Shown one piece after another: positions 31,741 through 42,984 of a stretch of DNA of 64,000 bases (the first letter of the stretch is position 1; each line of letters begins with the position of its first letter). A program made the translations under genes and the position numbers. The notes beneath the pieces are model-generated. The model ran no database searches. It saw nothing but the letters and a program-made list of their open reading frames with translations, and had not been told where the DNA came from. This DNA comes from Diplonema japonicum (taxonomy: Eukaryota; Euglenozoa; Diplonemea; Diplonemida; Diplonemidae): contig OZ025704.1 in the NCBI GenBank assembly GCA_964019335.1, positions 248,001-312,000 on the forward strand, given 5' to 3'.

Positions 31741-32162
31741 ACTTTTTTCTAGATTTTTAGATGTTATTCTTTTGTATTATTTTCTCCTTTTAACTGCGCG
31801 AGACTTGCTGATGACGCTCTTCAAGGGGCCTGGTGATCCAAACGCACCATGGCAAGCACTACACTCTCCAACAGATTGCTGATGGGCAATGCTGCTATTA
31901 CGTTGTCTATGCATGTCAGTTTGTTAACTGCTGCTCCGTTGAACCCTTGAATTCCTCTGTTGGTCATCTTTGATACCTGTGCTGAATAGCTTCTGGATGT
32001 GATGCTTGCAGTCTCTATCCTCACACTCCGACCAGCCGGAGACTTCGTATAAGCTGATCAACGACTGCCCCTCGCTGCCACTAAAAGAACCCCCGCCCCC
32101 ACCCTTTATTTATTCAGGGTAAGAAAAACCCAAGAGGAAAAAAAAAAAAGAAAAAAAGGGAA
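31741..32162 (+). other. Intergenic block with unassigned unique sequence
   Basis: Unlike most gaps, 31795-32085 is not homopolymeric. It has short open frames on both strands (a 33-codon frame starting at 31849 on the + strand and 67 codons on the - strand), neither resembling a known family. TGATGA at 31809 and CTGA at 31879, with TTGC and GCAA just outside them, could mark a C/D-box snoRNA. This is a weak suggestion. Confidence 0.35.
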
Positions 32163-32743
32163 ATGGAACGTAACCAAGTGCAGGAACATGTGGACAGGGC
32201 GAGGGAGCAGAAGGAGGTCGGGAACACCTGTCTGAAGGGAGGGAAGTACAAGCAGGCGAGCTTTGAGTATAAGAAGGGGCTTATGTTTGTAACGGAGTAC
32301 CTGCCGAAGGACCTGAAGGTGAACAACGCCCCGGAGATGGCGATGTTCGGAGGGGGGAAACAGCAGGTCGCTACAAAGGAAGAGGCAAAGGCAGCTCTGG
32401 AGCTTTGTGTGCAGCTTAACGGTAATATTGCACAGGCTAGACTGAAGCTTGGAGATTGGGATGGTATGGAACAAAGAAGAAGAAAGTAGGGGAAAAAAAA
32501 CAAACAGGCACGCTAAAGCACACAAACGAAATTCTCCGTCTCGACCCCACAAACGTGAAGGCCCACTTTCGCCGAGGAACAGCATACCTCCGCAAGGGCG
32601 ACACTGACCGGGCGCGCGCCGACTTCGATTTGGTTCACAGCAAAGACCCGGAGTCCGTAAAATCCCAGCTCGACCTCCTCGAAAAGGAAGAAGCCAAGCA
32701 GAAGAAAGCCCAGGACAAATTGTACAAGAAGATGTTCACATAG
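32163..32743 (+). CDS. TPR protein resembling the TPR half of FKBP-type immunophilins, two exons
   Basis: Exons 32163-32463 and 32508-32743 give 178 residues. Three TPR helical pairs are visible: REQKEVGNTCLKGGKYKQASFEY, a middle repeat around ALELCVQLNGNIAQARLKLGDW, and ILRLDPTNVKAHFRRGTAYLRKGD. The C-terminus ends KLYKKMF, a classic FKBP4/5- and AIP-like ending. The 44-nt intron 32464-32507 (GTATGG...AACAG) is phase 1 and joins DWDG to TLKHTNEIL. Such clamps bind the C-terminal EEVD of Hsp90 or Hsp70. No peptidyl-prolyl isomerase domain is present, so it is a TPR-only co-chaperone or a relative. Confidence 0.82.
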
Positions 32744-33163
32744 GGACTGACAAAGAGGAAGAAGAAGAATTGTATCTAACCTAATTCTTCCACCCCCCCC
32801 CCCCCCGTTTACAAAGCTATCCTCGAATAGAATTGATTTTTGTTTTGTTTTTTTTTAGGTTCTTTTTTTTATTCTTCATTTGAAATAATTCCCGTTTCAT
32901 ACCTCCGTGTTGTTGAAAGGGGTGAAATATGAAAAAAAAGGAAAAGAAAATAGGGGGGGGGGAGAGGAGTGTGGGGAAAAACGAGAAAGAAAAAAAGAAG
33001 AAAAAAAAACCTCGTCGTTGACAATATTTTTTTTTTAGCCTTTTAGAATTTTACTTCTTTTTTTTTTTTTTACATAAAATCAATTAACAGTTGGTAGCGG
33101 AGGGGGGTGAGAGGGGGGGGGTTATTTTTTTCTCTTTTTTCTTTCAGATTTTCAAAAAGAAAA
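32744..33163 (+). repeat. Low-complexity intergenic spacer
   Basis: C14 at about 32792-32806, then T/A/G tracts. A pyrimidine tract ending in TTTCTTTCAG (33139-33147) lies about 16 bases before the channel start and is a good acceptor candidate. Confidence 0.65.
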
Positions 33164-36100
33164 ATGTCGTTAGCAAGAATGAGCATGATGGAGGAGGTGA
33201 TCCGATCGCACAGAATAGCGACAATAGGAGAGAACAGGCTTGACAAATACAACTGCACACAAAGCGCTTTAGGGTGCATGAGCGCAAGGAGCGGCATAAG
33301 AAGGTGTGCCATCATGATAATGGACCACCGACGGTTCGACCAGCTCATCTTGATAGTCATTATACTAAACTGCGTGACCCTTGCCATGGCGGACCCGACA
33401 CTCAAGGACATCAAGGTGGTACAGGACATTCTATACGTCTCAGAATATGTATTTCTTATAGTATTCACCCTCGAAATGGTCATCAAGGTGCTCTCCTTAG
33501 GGCTCTATTTCCACCCGCACGCCTACCTCCGCGGGACTTGGAACAAGCTCGACTGTTTGGTCGTGACTACCGGCTACTTCCAGCTCTTCACTCTTCAAGG
33601 GAGTAACCTCACCATGCTCCGGGCATTACGTATTTGCCGGCCGCTTCGAATGGCCGGGAAGCTCAAGGAGATAAAACTTCTGATGGCGACGCTAGGGAGC
33701 AGCTTGCCATTGATGGTTGATGTGTTCGTTCTTTTAAGCTTCTTGGTATGGGTCTTCGCTATTCTCGGGCTTCAGTTATGGGCTGGCGCGTTGCATTACC
33801 GCTGCTACATCCCCAGTGGAACCCGAATCAGTCAAGATCTGCAGGATGGCATGACAGCAGACGAGCTTGCCAACATCCGGTCACGCCTTGACAACAAGGG
33901 ATCCACCCTCGTGCAGCACCTTCTTGTTTTAAATGACACCGCGGTCTGCGGTGTCGGGCACTCCTGTCACGAGAACGGTGTCACCCTCCCGCAGGAATGC
34001 ATTGCCGACCGCTCCATCTCCGACTACGGTCTAGGCACCTTCGACAACATCTTGGAAGCCTTGCTTCTCGTTCTGAAGGACGCCTCGCTCGATGACTGGC
34101 CGCAAGACATGGCAAACTTCCAAAACAGGTCGGGTCACGGGGCGTGGGTGTACTGGTTTTTCCTGTCGCTGCTGGGGAACTACTTCGTCTTCAACCTGAT
34201 GCTTGCGGTGCTGTCGGATTCCTTCTCGAAAGAAAGAGAGAAGGTGCCACCGAAAGCACCGCAAGCCATGAAATGGCTGAGGTGCCATCACAGCTTAGGA
34301 GCAAGTGTGCTGTATGTCCTCCAGGCTATCCCAATGTTTGGCTTGAGCCAGTCTGGAACGTATGTATGCTTGCTGCCTCCTGGGAAGTGGAAGAATGGAA
34401 CGTGGGTGTCGTGCGACCTGAACCTCGACTCGCACATCATGGTCGCAGAGGACGATGTTGACCACGATGAGGAGGACGACAACATCGAGAAGGACCTAGG
34501 CGGGTCTGAGGACAGCACCCCCACATCGTCGCAGCGTGCGACAATGGAAGCACAACGTGAGGTGGAACAGGAAGTAGCCATGAAGGACAAAGGCGTGCTG
34601 TACACGATGGAAGGCCGCAAAAAGAGACTGGTGTACGCAATGAACTGCCTCAACGAACTGCTGCAGAACTCTATGATGGAGAACATGACAGAAGACTTCC
34701 TGAAGGTCGACGTACTTGAGGGGTCGAACCTCATTGTGTGCGACAAGCAAGCCTCGGACCCGTACGTGGTAGTGGAAGTGGACGCAACGGCCATCGCACC
34801 TGCGAACCAGAAGTTGGACAAATACATGCAACGAAAGTGTACGTTGGCGAAGAACAACACCAGGAACCCTGTGTGGAATGTGTCCTTGTACTTCCCCCTT
34901 CCGGATGGTTTCAAAGAGTTCACGAAAGGCGAGAAGCCAATCACGGTGAAGTTCACCGTCTATGACAAAGACGACCTCAGCAGCGACGACTTCATGGGTG
35001 AAGTCACTTACAGCTTCACTGCTGTGGACAACACCAACGAGACGCCCATCGTGACCCGTGCTTTGTGTGAGGCTCATCAGATTGCCACGAAGGGACGCGA
35101 CGCAGGTCTCGGTTCCTTCACCTTCAGAATGGGGCTTCACTTCCATGAAAGGGAAAATACCTCAAATAGGGTAAGCGTGTCGCGAGGGAGACCAAGCGTG
35201 CATTCTAGAGCCAGCTTGACACGCCCACGCCTATCAAGCCTCATGCCTCCTTCGGAGAGCCCTGGGTCGAAGGACGCATCAGAGAATGAATCCAAATCGA
35301 AGACTCGCGGTATCTCCCCTGCCCAGATTAGCAGTGACGAAAATGAGCCCACTGGAGATGGTACCTCCTGTGATGTGGAAGAAGAGGAGGAGCGAGAGGG
35401 TGAAGAGCAGGAAGACGAGGACTTCACAAAGGTGATGGGGCTGAAAGCGAAATACCTGAACAACATCTCAGCGGTACGTAAGTCGTGGATGATTGCCATC
35501 CATCAGAGGCCTTTCCAGCTGTTCTTCTTCATGCTGACCATCGTGAACGTGGCCGTGTTGGCGATAGACCACTACCCAGAGAACAAGGACTTGTCGGTGT
35601 TTATTGAATGGACGAACTTTGCGTGCACAATTGGGTTCATCATCGAGGCTGTTGTCAAGATAGCTGTGATGCGGAAGGCGTACTTCAAGGATAATTACAA
35701 CAATTTCGATCTCATTCTGGTGGCCATTTCGATACCCGATCTCATCCCCAACGGGCCGAACCAGAAGTTGAACGCCCTGAGGATATTCAGAATGCTGAGA
35801 GCGGCAAGATTGGTGAAGCGGTCGCCTGCTTTGTTCCGTGTGGTGGGCACCATCATTGTGTCCTTGAAGGAGGTGGCATGGCTGTCCTTGCTGATCGTTC
35901 TTTTCATCTTCATCTACGGTGTGCTGGGAATGCACCTCTTCGGGTCGCGTTTCGAGGTCGACCCTGGCGACGAGGACTGGTCCCTCCCAGACCCTTACCA
36001 CAGGCTCGAACGACGTGACAGCTTCCATTCCTTCACAGACTCCTGTATCAGCATCTTCGTAGTGATGACAGGCGAGGGATGGGGGAGCCTCATGTGGCTC

Positions 36101-37431
36101 TCGATGAAGAATCACGGTTGGCTGTCCTGCCTGTACTTCATATCAGCTTTTCTTCTTGGGAACTGCATTCTTCTGAACTTGTTTGTCGCCATTTTGGTTG
36201 ACAACAGTGACAGGTGCGACCAGGTGTACTCAAAACATAAGCTGCAGATGGAATCACGGGAGGCATACGTTCTACACAGGATAGCAGACAGGGTGGGCCA
36301 GAGTGATGTGTCTGGCGATGATGTGGCGCGTGAGCTAAAGAAGCGAGACTCTATTTTATTTGATGAATTTGTGAAGGAAGCGGAGCGGGGTGAGAGGCGA
36401 AAGTCAAGGAGAAGGTCCTCTGCACACCAAGTACATGCTTTACAGCTGAAGAGGTTGCAGGAACAGCGCAACGTATCCCCAGCCCTCTTAACTGAGAGCT
36501 TGACTGCGAGTCTTGCACCTACGTCTTCAGGGTGCTCGACAATGTCGATCATGCACCCTGACGAGATAGACAGCGACTCAGGTGACGTAGACATCCTGTC
36601 TGAAGACGACATCGAGAACGTGAAGCTTCTGGTGGGCGAGACACCTGAACTGCACACTGAATGTCTGAAGGTTCTGAAGAAGGGACGTGGTATTAAGTTC
36701 ACATACACACCGCCATCGACGAACCATGCTAGCCCGGTGAGATCGAGGACAGTGACAGCACTTCATTGTGAGCTAGACCAGATCAACGCAACAAAGGCTC
36801 ACACCGCAGATGCGTTGGCAAAGGTCGAGAATGATGTGGTGTGTGCAAAGATGGCATCTTTGATGGGATACGGACAGCTGGCGCAAAACCATATCCTGGG
36901 GCATGGAGGGGCTGCAAGGTATAGGAAAAACCAGGGGAAAAAATAAGAAAGAAATAAAAATAAAAAAAAAAACAGGAAAATCAGATTGAGCAACAAGTAT
37001 TCAGAGTACGAACCTGTACTGAAGGTGGCGGAGTTCGGTCGAGAGCGCGTGACGAACATCAACGATATAATGCGGTCGGTGAAGTCCTTTTGCGAGGACG
37101 ATGGGGACAACGTTGCGGAGCTGCAGGGGAAGTCCCTTTGTGTCTTCACCCCCGAGAACTGCTTCAGACGCTTTTTGTCGAAGGTAAGGCTTTAAAAAGA
37201 AAAAAGAAAAAAACCCCGCGACAGATAGTTCAGAACAACTACTTCAGTTCGTTCGTCACGTTCCTAATCTTCATCAATGCGGTGCTGATATCTGTCCAGA
37301 CACCGGACATCGAGGACAACCATCCGGAGCTCGACAGCCAGCTGAGCAAGGTGGACATCACGTTTGCGATCCTGTTCCTGGTATGCAGGGAGAACAAGAA
37401 AAAATACATCTTTTTGGAAAAAGAATTTTAG

Positions 37432-37474
<43 letters not shown>

Positions 37475-39905
37475 CGGAATGCATCATGAAAATAATCGTG
37501 TTCGGGTTTGTGGGCACGGACACAGCATACTGCAGTGACAAGTGGAACATAGTAGATTTGTATGGAAAGGAAAAAAAAAAAAAAAGGATATAAAAAAAAA
37601 CAGAATTGTGGCCATCGCCTCGTTACTAGGGATCTTCATCTCGTGGATGAAGATGTTCCGCAGCTTGCGAACCATCAGGCTCATCGTGCGTCTAGTCGAA
37701 GTCAGGCTCATGGTGGAATGGCTGTTTTTAACGATATCAAAAGTCCTGAACACGGTCGCGCTGCTGGCCACGTACGTTGTCATATGGAGCATCCTCGGCG
37801 TCCAGCTGTTCAAAGGCCAGTTCGCAAAGTGCAGCAACGAACTTGTACGAACCGAAGCAAACTGCACGGGCACATTTTTGACAAATGAAACAACGGCGTT
37901 CGGGATTGTTACGGAGGAGAAGGAGATGTCCTGGCAGACGTTCACATACCATTTCGACAACACGTACCAAGCTATGCTTTCACTGTTTATTATAGCGGTT
38001 GGCGATGGATGGGCGGAGCTCATGTACCAAGGCGTGGACAGCAGCGCGATCGGGAGCGGGCCGGTTTACAACAACAGGGTATACGCCTCGCTGTACTTCT
38101 TGGTCTTCGTCGTTTTCGGGCAGTTTTTTCTGATGAATCTGTTCGTGGGTGTTTTGATCCAAGCTTTTGTAAAAACAAAAGAAGTTGAGACAGGTGCGTG
38201 CAATCTATCAGACGCACAAATACATTGGGTTCAAGCACAGCGTTTACTGTTACAAACTCCGTTAGAACCATTGATCCCACTGCCGAACGAGAACGAACGG
38301 ACGAGGCAGGTTTGTCTAGACATGGCGACGTCAGACCGCATGGAAATCGCTACAACAGTGGCCATTCTCGTGAACGCGATTTTTATGAGCCTGACGTATC
38401 ATGGGGAACCCGACCTGCTGAAGAATTTTCTGTACGCTGATAATGTTTTCTTCGTGATCATCTTCGCTTTGGAGGCCATCGTCAAAATGATCGGACTCAC
38501 GGTGCCGTACTATATGCGAGACAAGTGGAATCGTTTCGATTTGCTTATCGTGTTGATCTCCATTTCTGGTCTGGGCGCGAACAGTACCAATGGGATGTCG
38601 GTTCTACGACTCTTCCGGATCGGGCGGTTGCTCCGGTTGATCAGCAAGGCAACCGGTTTAAAAACGCTCGTCAGAACGATGATGCACTCGCTTCCTGCGT
38701 TGTGGAACGTCACCATGCTTTTATTCGTTGTGTTCTTCATGTTCGGCGTTGCAGGGGTTGTGTTGTTTGGCCGGGTGAACAGAGACCCTTACGCGGGAGC
38801 GATATTAACGGAGCACAATAATTTTCAGAATGTTTACTACGCGTTGGTCACGTTGTACACCATATCCTCTACCGAAGGATGGGTAGACACAATGCGTGGG
38901 ACAACCGTTACCGCGCCGCATTGCGATCCCAACAAAACACCTTCAAACTGCGGTGTTCAAGTATGGGCTGCATCGTTGTACTTCACTCTGTTCATGATTA
39001 TCGGATCCTCCTTGATCTTGAACCTCTTCGTCACGGTGATTGTAGAGAAGTATGTCGATGCGGAGGAGGCGAACACGCACACTGACAAGCTGTCCATCCT
39101 GGACAATTTCAGACAGAAGTGGCGGCAGTTCGACCCGAAGGCAACCGGGATGATCCCCGCCACGGACGCCATCAGAATATTGGAATCCCTCGGCACACAC
39201 TTGTGGGACATCCGCCGTGACAATCTCATCAGAGGAAAAACAACAAAATTTATCGAAACAGTACGCGCGTTGGAAAAAATGTGTATCCCAGTTGGATGTC
39301 AGCACACCCCAAGCGGGGTCAAACGAATGGTCCGGTTTAAAGACGTTATTTCATGTCTTGCCGCGAAGGTATACGGGTTGGACCAAGGTGATGAGTATGA
39401 GAGCTTGCAACTCAATGCGATTGAGGATCCGGAGATATTTGAAAGATGCGGGTTTGGGTTCGACCCCGACGAGGAAGGACCGCGGGTACACAGGATGGGC
39501 GCAGTATTCGATATTGGGAAACTAGCGTTGTGGCAAGTTAAAGGACCTCATAAGTACAACGAGCTCCATCACATGGTTGCTATCGACCTGATCATCACGA
39601 AGCTTAGAGAGCATCGAAACTCTAAGCGAGAGCGGTTGATGAACAAGAGCCTTGCGCTTCGTACAACTCGTGAGGAGCTTAAGGCAAAGCTAGCCCAAAC
39701 CGAAAAGCAAACACTCGAGGTCCAGCATGCTCTGCTCACCATTAGATGCAACGTTGTGGAGGCCCTCCATCGTCAGACCATCAACCCCCTCTCCTCTTGC
39801 CAGCCTCTTTTGAACTCCCCTACCCTATCCACTCCTAATGAACCGTACTCCGATATGCTGATCAGCCCGCCATCGATGAGGCTGGATTCACCGCCCACCC
39901 GGTGA
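33164..39905 (+). CDS. Four-domain voltage-gated cation channel (Cav-like) with C2 domain, five exons
   Basis: Exons 33164-36918, 36976-37183, 37225-37380, 37474-37559 and 37604-39905 give 2168 residues. Four 6-TM repeats each have an Arg-rich S4 (LRALRICRPLR, LRIFRMLRAAR, FRSLRTIRLIVR, LRLFRIGRLLR) and a pore. Filter residues are Asp310 (SLDDW), Glu971 (TGEGW), Asp1536 (VGDGW) and Glu1826 (STEGW), an all-acidic ring expected to pass calcium. After repeat IV lies FRQKWRQFDPKATGMI, the pre-IQ EF-hand-like region of Cav channels. The I-II linker holds a C2 domain (about residues 508-640) with ligands in CDKQASDPYVVV and YDKDDLSSDDFMGE. Four introns (41-93 nt) cluster between repeats II and III; removing them rebuilds S2-S3 of repeat III (FLTECIMKII, DKWNIVDLIVA). 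Confidence 0.92.
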
Positions 39906-40137
39906 GTTGCTCCTCCTGAACATGTTGGATTTTTTTTTTATTTTATTTATTATTTATTATAACTGTAAGTAGAGAGTTCTCCCCCCCCCCCTATTTTTTT
40001 ATTCCCTTTCCAGGGAAATGAAAATGTTTCCCCTCTCCCCCCCCCTTTTTTTTCCCTCTCTCAAAAAAAAAAAAAAAAAGTACATTCTTTGTTTTTTCGT
40101 TTTTTTTTCCTCAAAAAAAAAAATAATAATAAAGGAA

Positions 40138-41384
40138 ATGTTTGGCCTCTGGAGCGAGGGGGCTGCGGAAGCAGACACGGGAAGCGTGAGCGGGGTGAGT
40201 GACATCTTTGTGCTTGCCAAGCATGACCCAGAGGTGCTTGTGCTCCACATAGCGTTAGTGTTGTTGCTGTGTATTCTGCTGGCTGCGTTGCCCCCCTTTA
40301 AGGGCCTGGCGTTCAAGGTGAGGTGCTACTGTGTCGGAACAATGTATGCAACCCAAGCTCAAACCGCAAAATCACTTCACAATTTCACAGTCATTTCTGG
40401 GCCTGCCGTGAGAATGTAATCGGGAACACTGACGTGACCCACAAGCCCGCGACCCTCAAGGACCAAGCCGACGTCATCGAAAAGGAGTTCATCTTCATCC
40501 GCCACGGGGAGTCGGAGTGGAACGAGATCTTCAATAGGGGTAAGATGATTATCCCTATCAATCTGCTCCTTGGGCTTCTAAGAGAGCTATTCTGCCTGCC
40601 ATACAAGGTATCCAAAAAAAAAAAAAAAAAAAAAAAAGATAACAGCACCGCTCGATCTTCTTGGACTCGCCTTTGGGCGACACCGGCCGGTCACAGGCGG
40701 CACACCTCGCCTCGGAGCTTTGCAAGAACCCTGCTTTGAGCTTTTTAGCGGAGCAGGTATGATTTTATTCATTAAAAAAAAAATATTTTTTTTTTTTTTT
40801 TTTTAAAAGGGTATCGATCGGGACAACAAGCCAAAATCTGTCATCATGACCTCGAACCTAAGGAGGTGTGTGCAGACTTCTTTATTGGGACTGAAGCCAC
40901 GGTTGGAGGTATGAAGAAAAAAAAAAAAAATAATAGTAATAAATATATATACCAATAGAAATCTCGCGAACGAGTGTACGTATACTCCTGTCTTCAGGAA
41001 GCGGCTAGGAATGTTGATACGTTGTGTTTAACACCTGCAACGGAGAATCCTGTGGTGGACGATTGCCCTTTTGTGGATCTTCTTGATGGTACTTACAATT
41101 TCGGGTCGAAAAGGTGGTATGAGCGGGCTGTGAAGCGGATGAACATCTTCTTGAAATTCGGCTTCGCGCGAGAGGAGAACAGGATCATCGTCGTAGGACA
41201 CAGCTTGTACTTCAAGAAATTCTTCAACACTTTCCTCGAAGGCGGCCCCCATGAGTCTAAGAGGAAAAAGCTCTCAAACTGCGGCGTAGTCCAATTCAAA
41301 ATGCAGGCGGGGACGGCATCCCTCGTCCACACCTACCGTATTGTGCCTGAATCAATCGAGGTCTTACACGGTAAGTGGATTTAG
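40138..41384 (+). CDS. Membrane-anchored histidine phosphatase (phosphoglycerate-mutase-like), five exons
   Basis: Exons 40138-40343, 40391-40607, 40646-40756, 40810-40908 and 40998-41384 give 339 residues. A hydrophobic segment near residues 34-52 (VLVLHIALVLLLCILLA) may anchor the N-terminus. The catalytic RHG motif is FIRHGESEWNEIFNRG; later come DSPLGDTGRSQA, VIMTSNLRRCVQT and the second catalytic His in IIVVGHSLYFKKFF, in family order. Introns are 47, 38, 53 and 89 nt and start GTATG or GTATC; each junction restores the conserved order across three frames. The first donor (GTATGC at 40344) is preferred over GTGAGG at 40318 because it matches the local consensus and keeps phase. The substrate is unknown. 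The tail ends at GKWI. Confidence 0.87.
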
Positions 41385-41429
41385 GCCTGAAGGGAGGGAA
41401 AGAAAATAAGAGAAGAAAAAAAAAAGTGT

Positions 41430-41460
<31 letters not shown>

Positions 41461-41519
41461 CCAGTGTTTTTTTTTTTTTTTTCTTCTTTTACGTCCCCTC
41501 CTTACGTTTATGTATCTTT

Positions 41520-41564
<45 letters not shown>

Positions 41565-41566
41565 CC

Positions 41567-41630
41567 CTGTAATCAAGTAGACAGTGCTTGTTCAGGGTGC
41601 CACCAACACTGGCCTCCTTTATCTCTTATA
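41567..41630 (+). repeat. Dispersed repeat family A, copy 2
   Basis: Begins CTGTAATCAAGTAGACAGTG, and ends in CCACCAACACTGGCCTCCTT followed by TATCTCTT. The start matches copy 4 at 61741 and the end matches the retrotransposon tail. It is preceded by more than 40 T, a possible insertion target. Confidence 0.6.
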
Positions 41631-41754
41631 TTTACTTTTATATCGTGAGACGGGGATGAAGTAGGGCGTCATGGGGAGGGGAGAGAAACTAAGGTTAAAA
41701 AAAGAGAAAGAGAAAAAAAGGACGAATAAAGGGGGGTACTATATATCTTCTTTT

Positions 41755-41800
41755 TAGAGGCTGTCCTCAAGTCGGATTGCCTTATATACTTTAGTTTTGG
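41755..41800 (+). repeat. Dispersed repeat family B, copy 3
   Basis: Reads GGCTGTCCTCAAGTCGGATT and then GCC. Closest to copy 1. It follows a pyrimidine tract ending in TTTTTAGAG. Confidence 0.55.
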
Positions 41801-42307
41801 CAAGAACGAGTCTTTTGACTTGTCAAAAAAAAGGGGGGGGGTGGGGGGTAGCCAACAGTGATTAATCGGGTTAAAGAATTTCTCCAAAAAATAGAAGAGG
41901 TTAGTGATAGCATATCAGTATTTCCCCCAAGATATATACCGCATGCTAAAAACCGACTCTTTTTCTTCTTTTTTTTTTTCCCCTCTACCACGTACACAAA
42001 AGAGAAAAAAAAAGAAAGAAGAAAAAAAACAACACCGGCAGATTTCTTTTTTTTTTTTAAACCGTTTCCTTAGCCCCTTTCGCCCCATTCTACCCATCTC
42101 TCCCCTCCCCTTTATTCCCCCCCCCCATTTCCTAAAAGAAAAAAAAAAAAAAAAAAAAAAACTAAACTTGTAATACTAATTTTTGCACTCACCAAACCAT
42201 GTAGCGAAAACACATTGTTCGTCCCCTGATTTCTGATCGATCTGCTTTCTAAGCAGCCACAGCACCATTTCTTTTTTTTTTTTTTTTTCTTTCTTTTTTT
42301 TTTTTTT

Positions 42308-42857
42308 TATTTCACTCTTCGTCATTTTCTTCACTCACTAGGGGCCTCATTATTTAACGCGAAATGGCCATTATTTAACGCGAAACGGCCATTATTTAAC
42401 GCGAAATCGCCATTATTTAACTAGTTAAATAATGAGATTTTGCAGTTAAATAATGGCCCTTCAGAGTGAAAAAATGGGTCTTGTCGTGGAAAAAAATGCA
42501 CCCAACCCCTTGAAAAATTTTTTTGGGGTGGGGGTATTTTGACTATTTTTGGCCATCTGAGGCCATTCCAGCCCTTAAAAGTGGGAATAAGTGCCTTACT
42601 TCCCCTTTAAATGCCACGGCGAAATAGCTACCCTGTATTACCTTAGGAAAATCCCCAAAAAGCTGACCTGCGTGAAAAAAAACAGCAGTGAAAGCAGTGA
42701 AGAGTGAGTGACTCAAATGACGAAGAGTGAAATAAAACGACTTACTTGCCGCCAAATGAGCCATTATTTAACACTCGTTACCCGTTTTTTTGCACTCGGG
42801 CCCTGCGGGCCCTCGTGCAAAAAATTCGGGAACTCGAGTTAAATAATGACTCATTAT
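42308..42857 (+). mobile_element. Foldback-like element built on the motif CATTATTTAAC
   Basis: About 550 bases with dense inverted structure. Left side: about three and a half copies of a 20-21 bp unit (GGCCATTATTTAACGCGAAA) at 42348-42420, ending in a perfect 24-bp palindrome at 42411-42434. Right side: an imperfect hairpin of about 40 bp arms at 42762-42849 with GGGCCC-TGC-GGGCCC at its tip. An outer inverted pair links 42308-42327 with 42717-42738 (TTCACTCTTCGTCAT against ATGACGAAGAGTGAA). The middle has no open frame. The layout suits a non-autonomous foldback or MITE-type DNA element. No clear target-site duplication was identified. Confidence 0.6.
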
Positions 42858-42984
42858 TTGTTGGCAATAAATAGTTATTTTTTTTTGTCGTAGGGGAAAA
42901 AAAAAAAAAAAAAAAAAAAAAAACAGTTGTTCTTTCGGGGGCGGGGAAACAAGCAAAAAAAAAAAAAAGAAAAAAAAAAAAAAC

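Larger units (their letters stand above)
41385..42307 (+). repeat. Spacer with long T runs and two dispersed repeats
   Basis: T runs near 41430-41460 and 41523-41564 are among the longest in the window. Repeat family A is at 41567-41630 and family B at 41755-41800, less than 200 bases apart. No coding frame is seen. Confidence 0.65.

Noticed and set aside
35468-36115. Minus-strand frame of 215 codons within the channel gene
   Set aside because: It lies entirely inside conserved channel repeat II on the other strand, with no family signal.
40318-40412. Alternative phosphatase intron from GTGAGG to CCGTGAG
   Set aside because: It also keeps frame, but donor and acceptor fit the local consensus less well than 40344-40390.
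41375-41572. Extra phosphatase exon after GTAAGT at 41371
   Set aside because: The downstream sequence after TTTCCAG is a T homopolymer that would give poly-Phe; the frame already ends normally at 41384.
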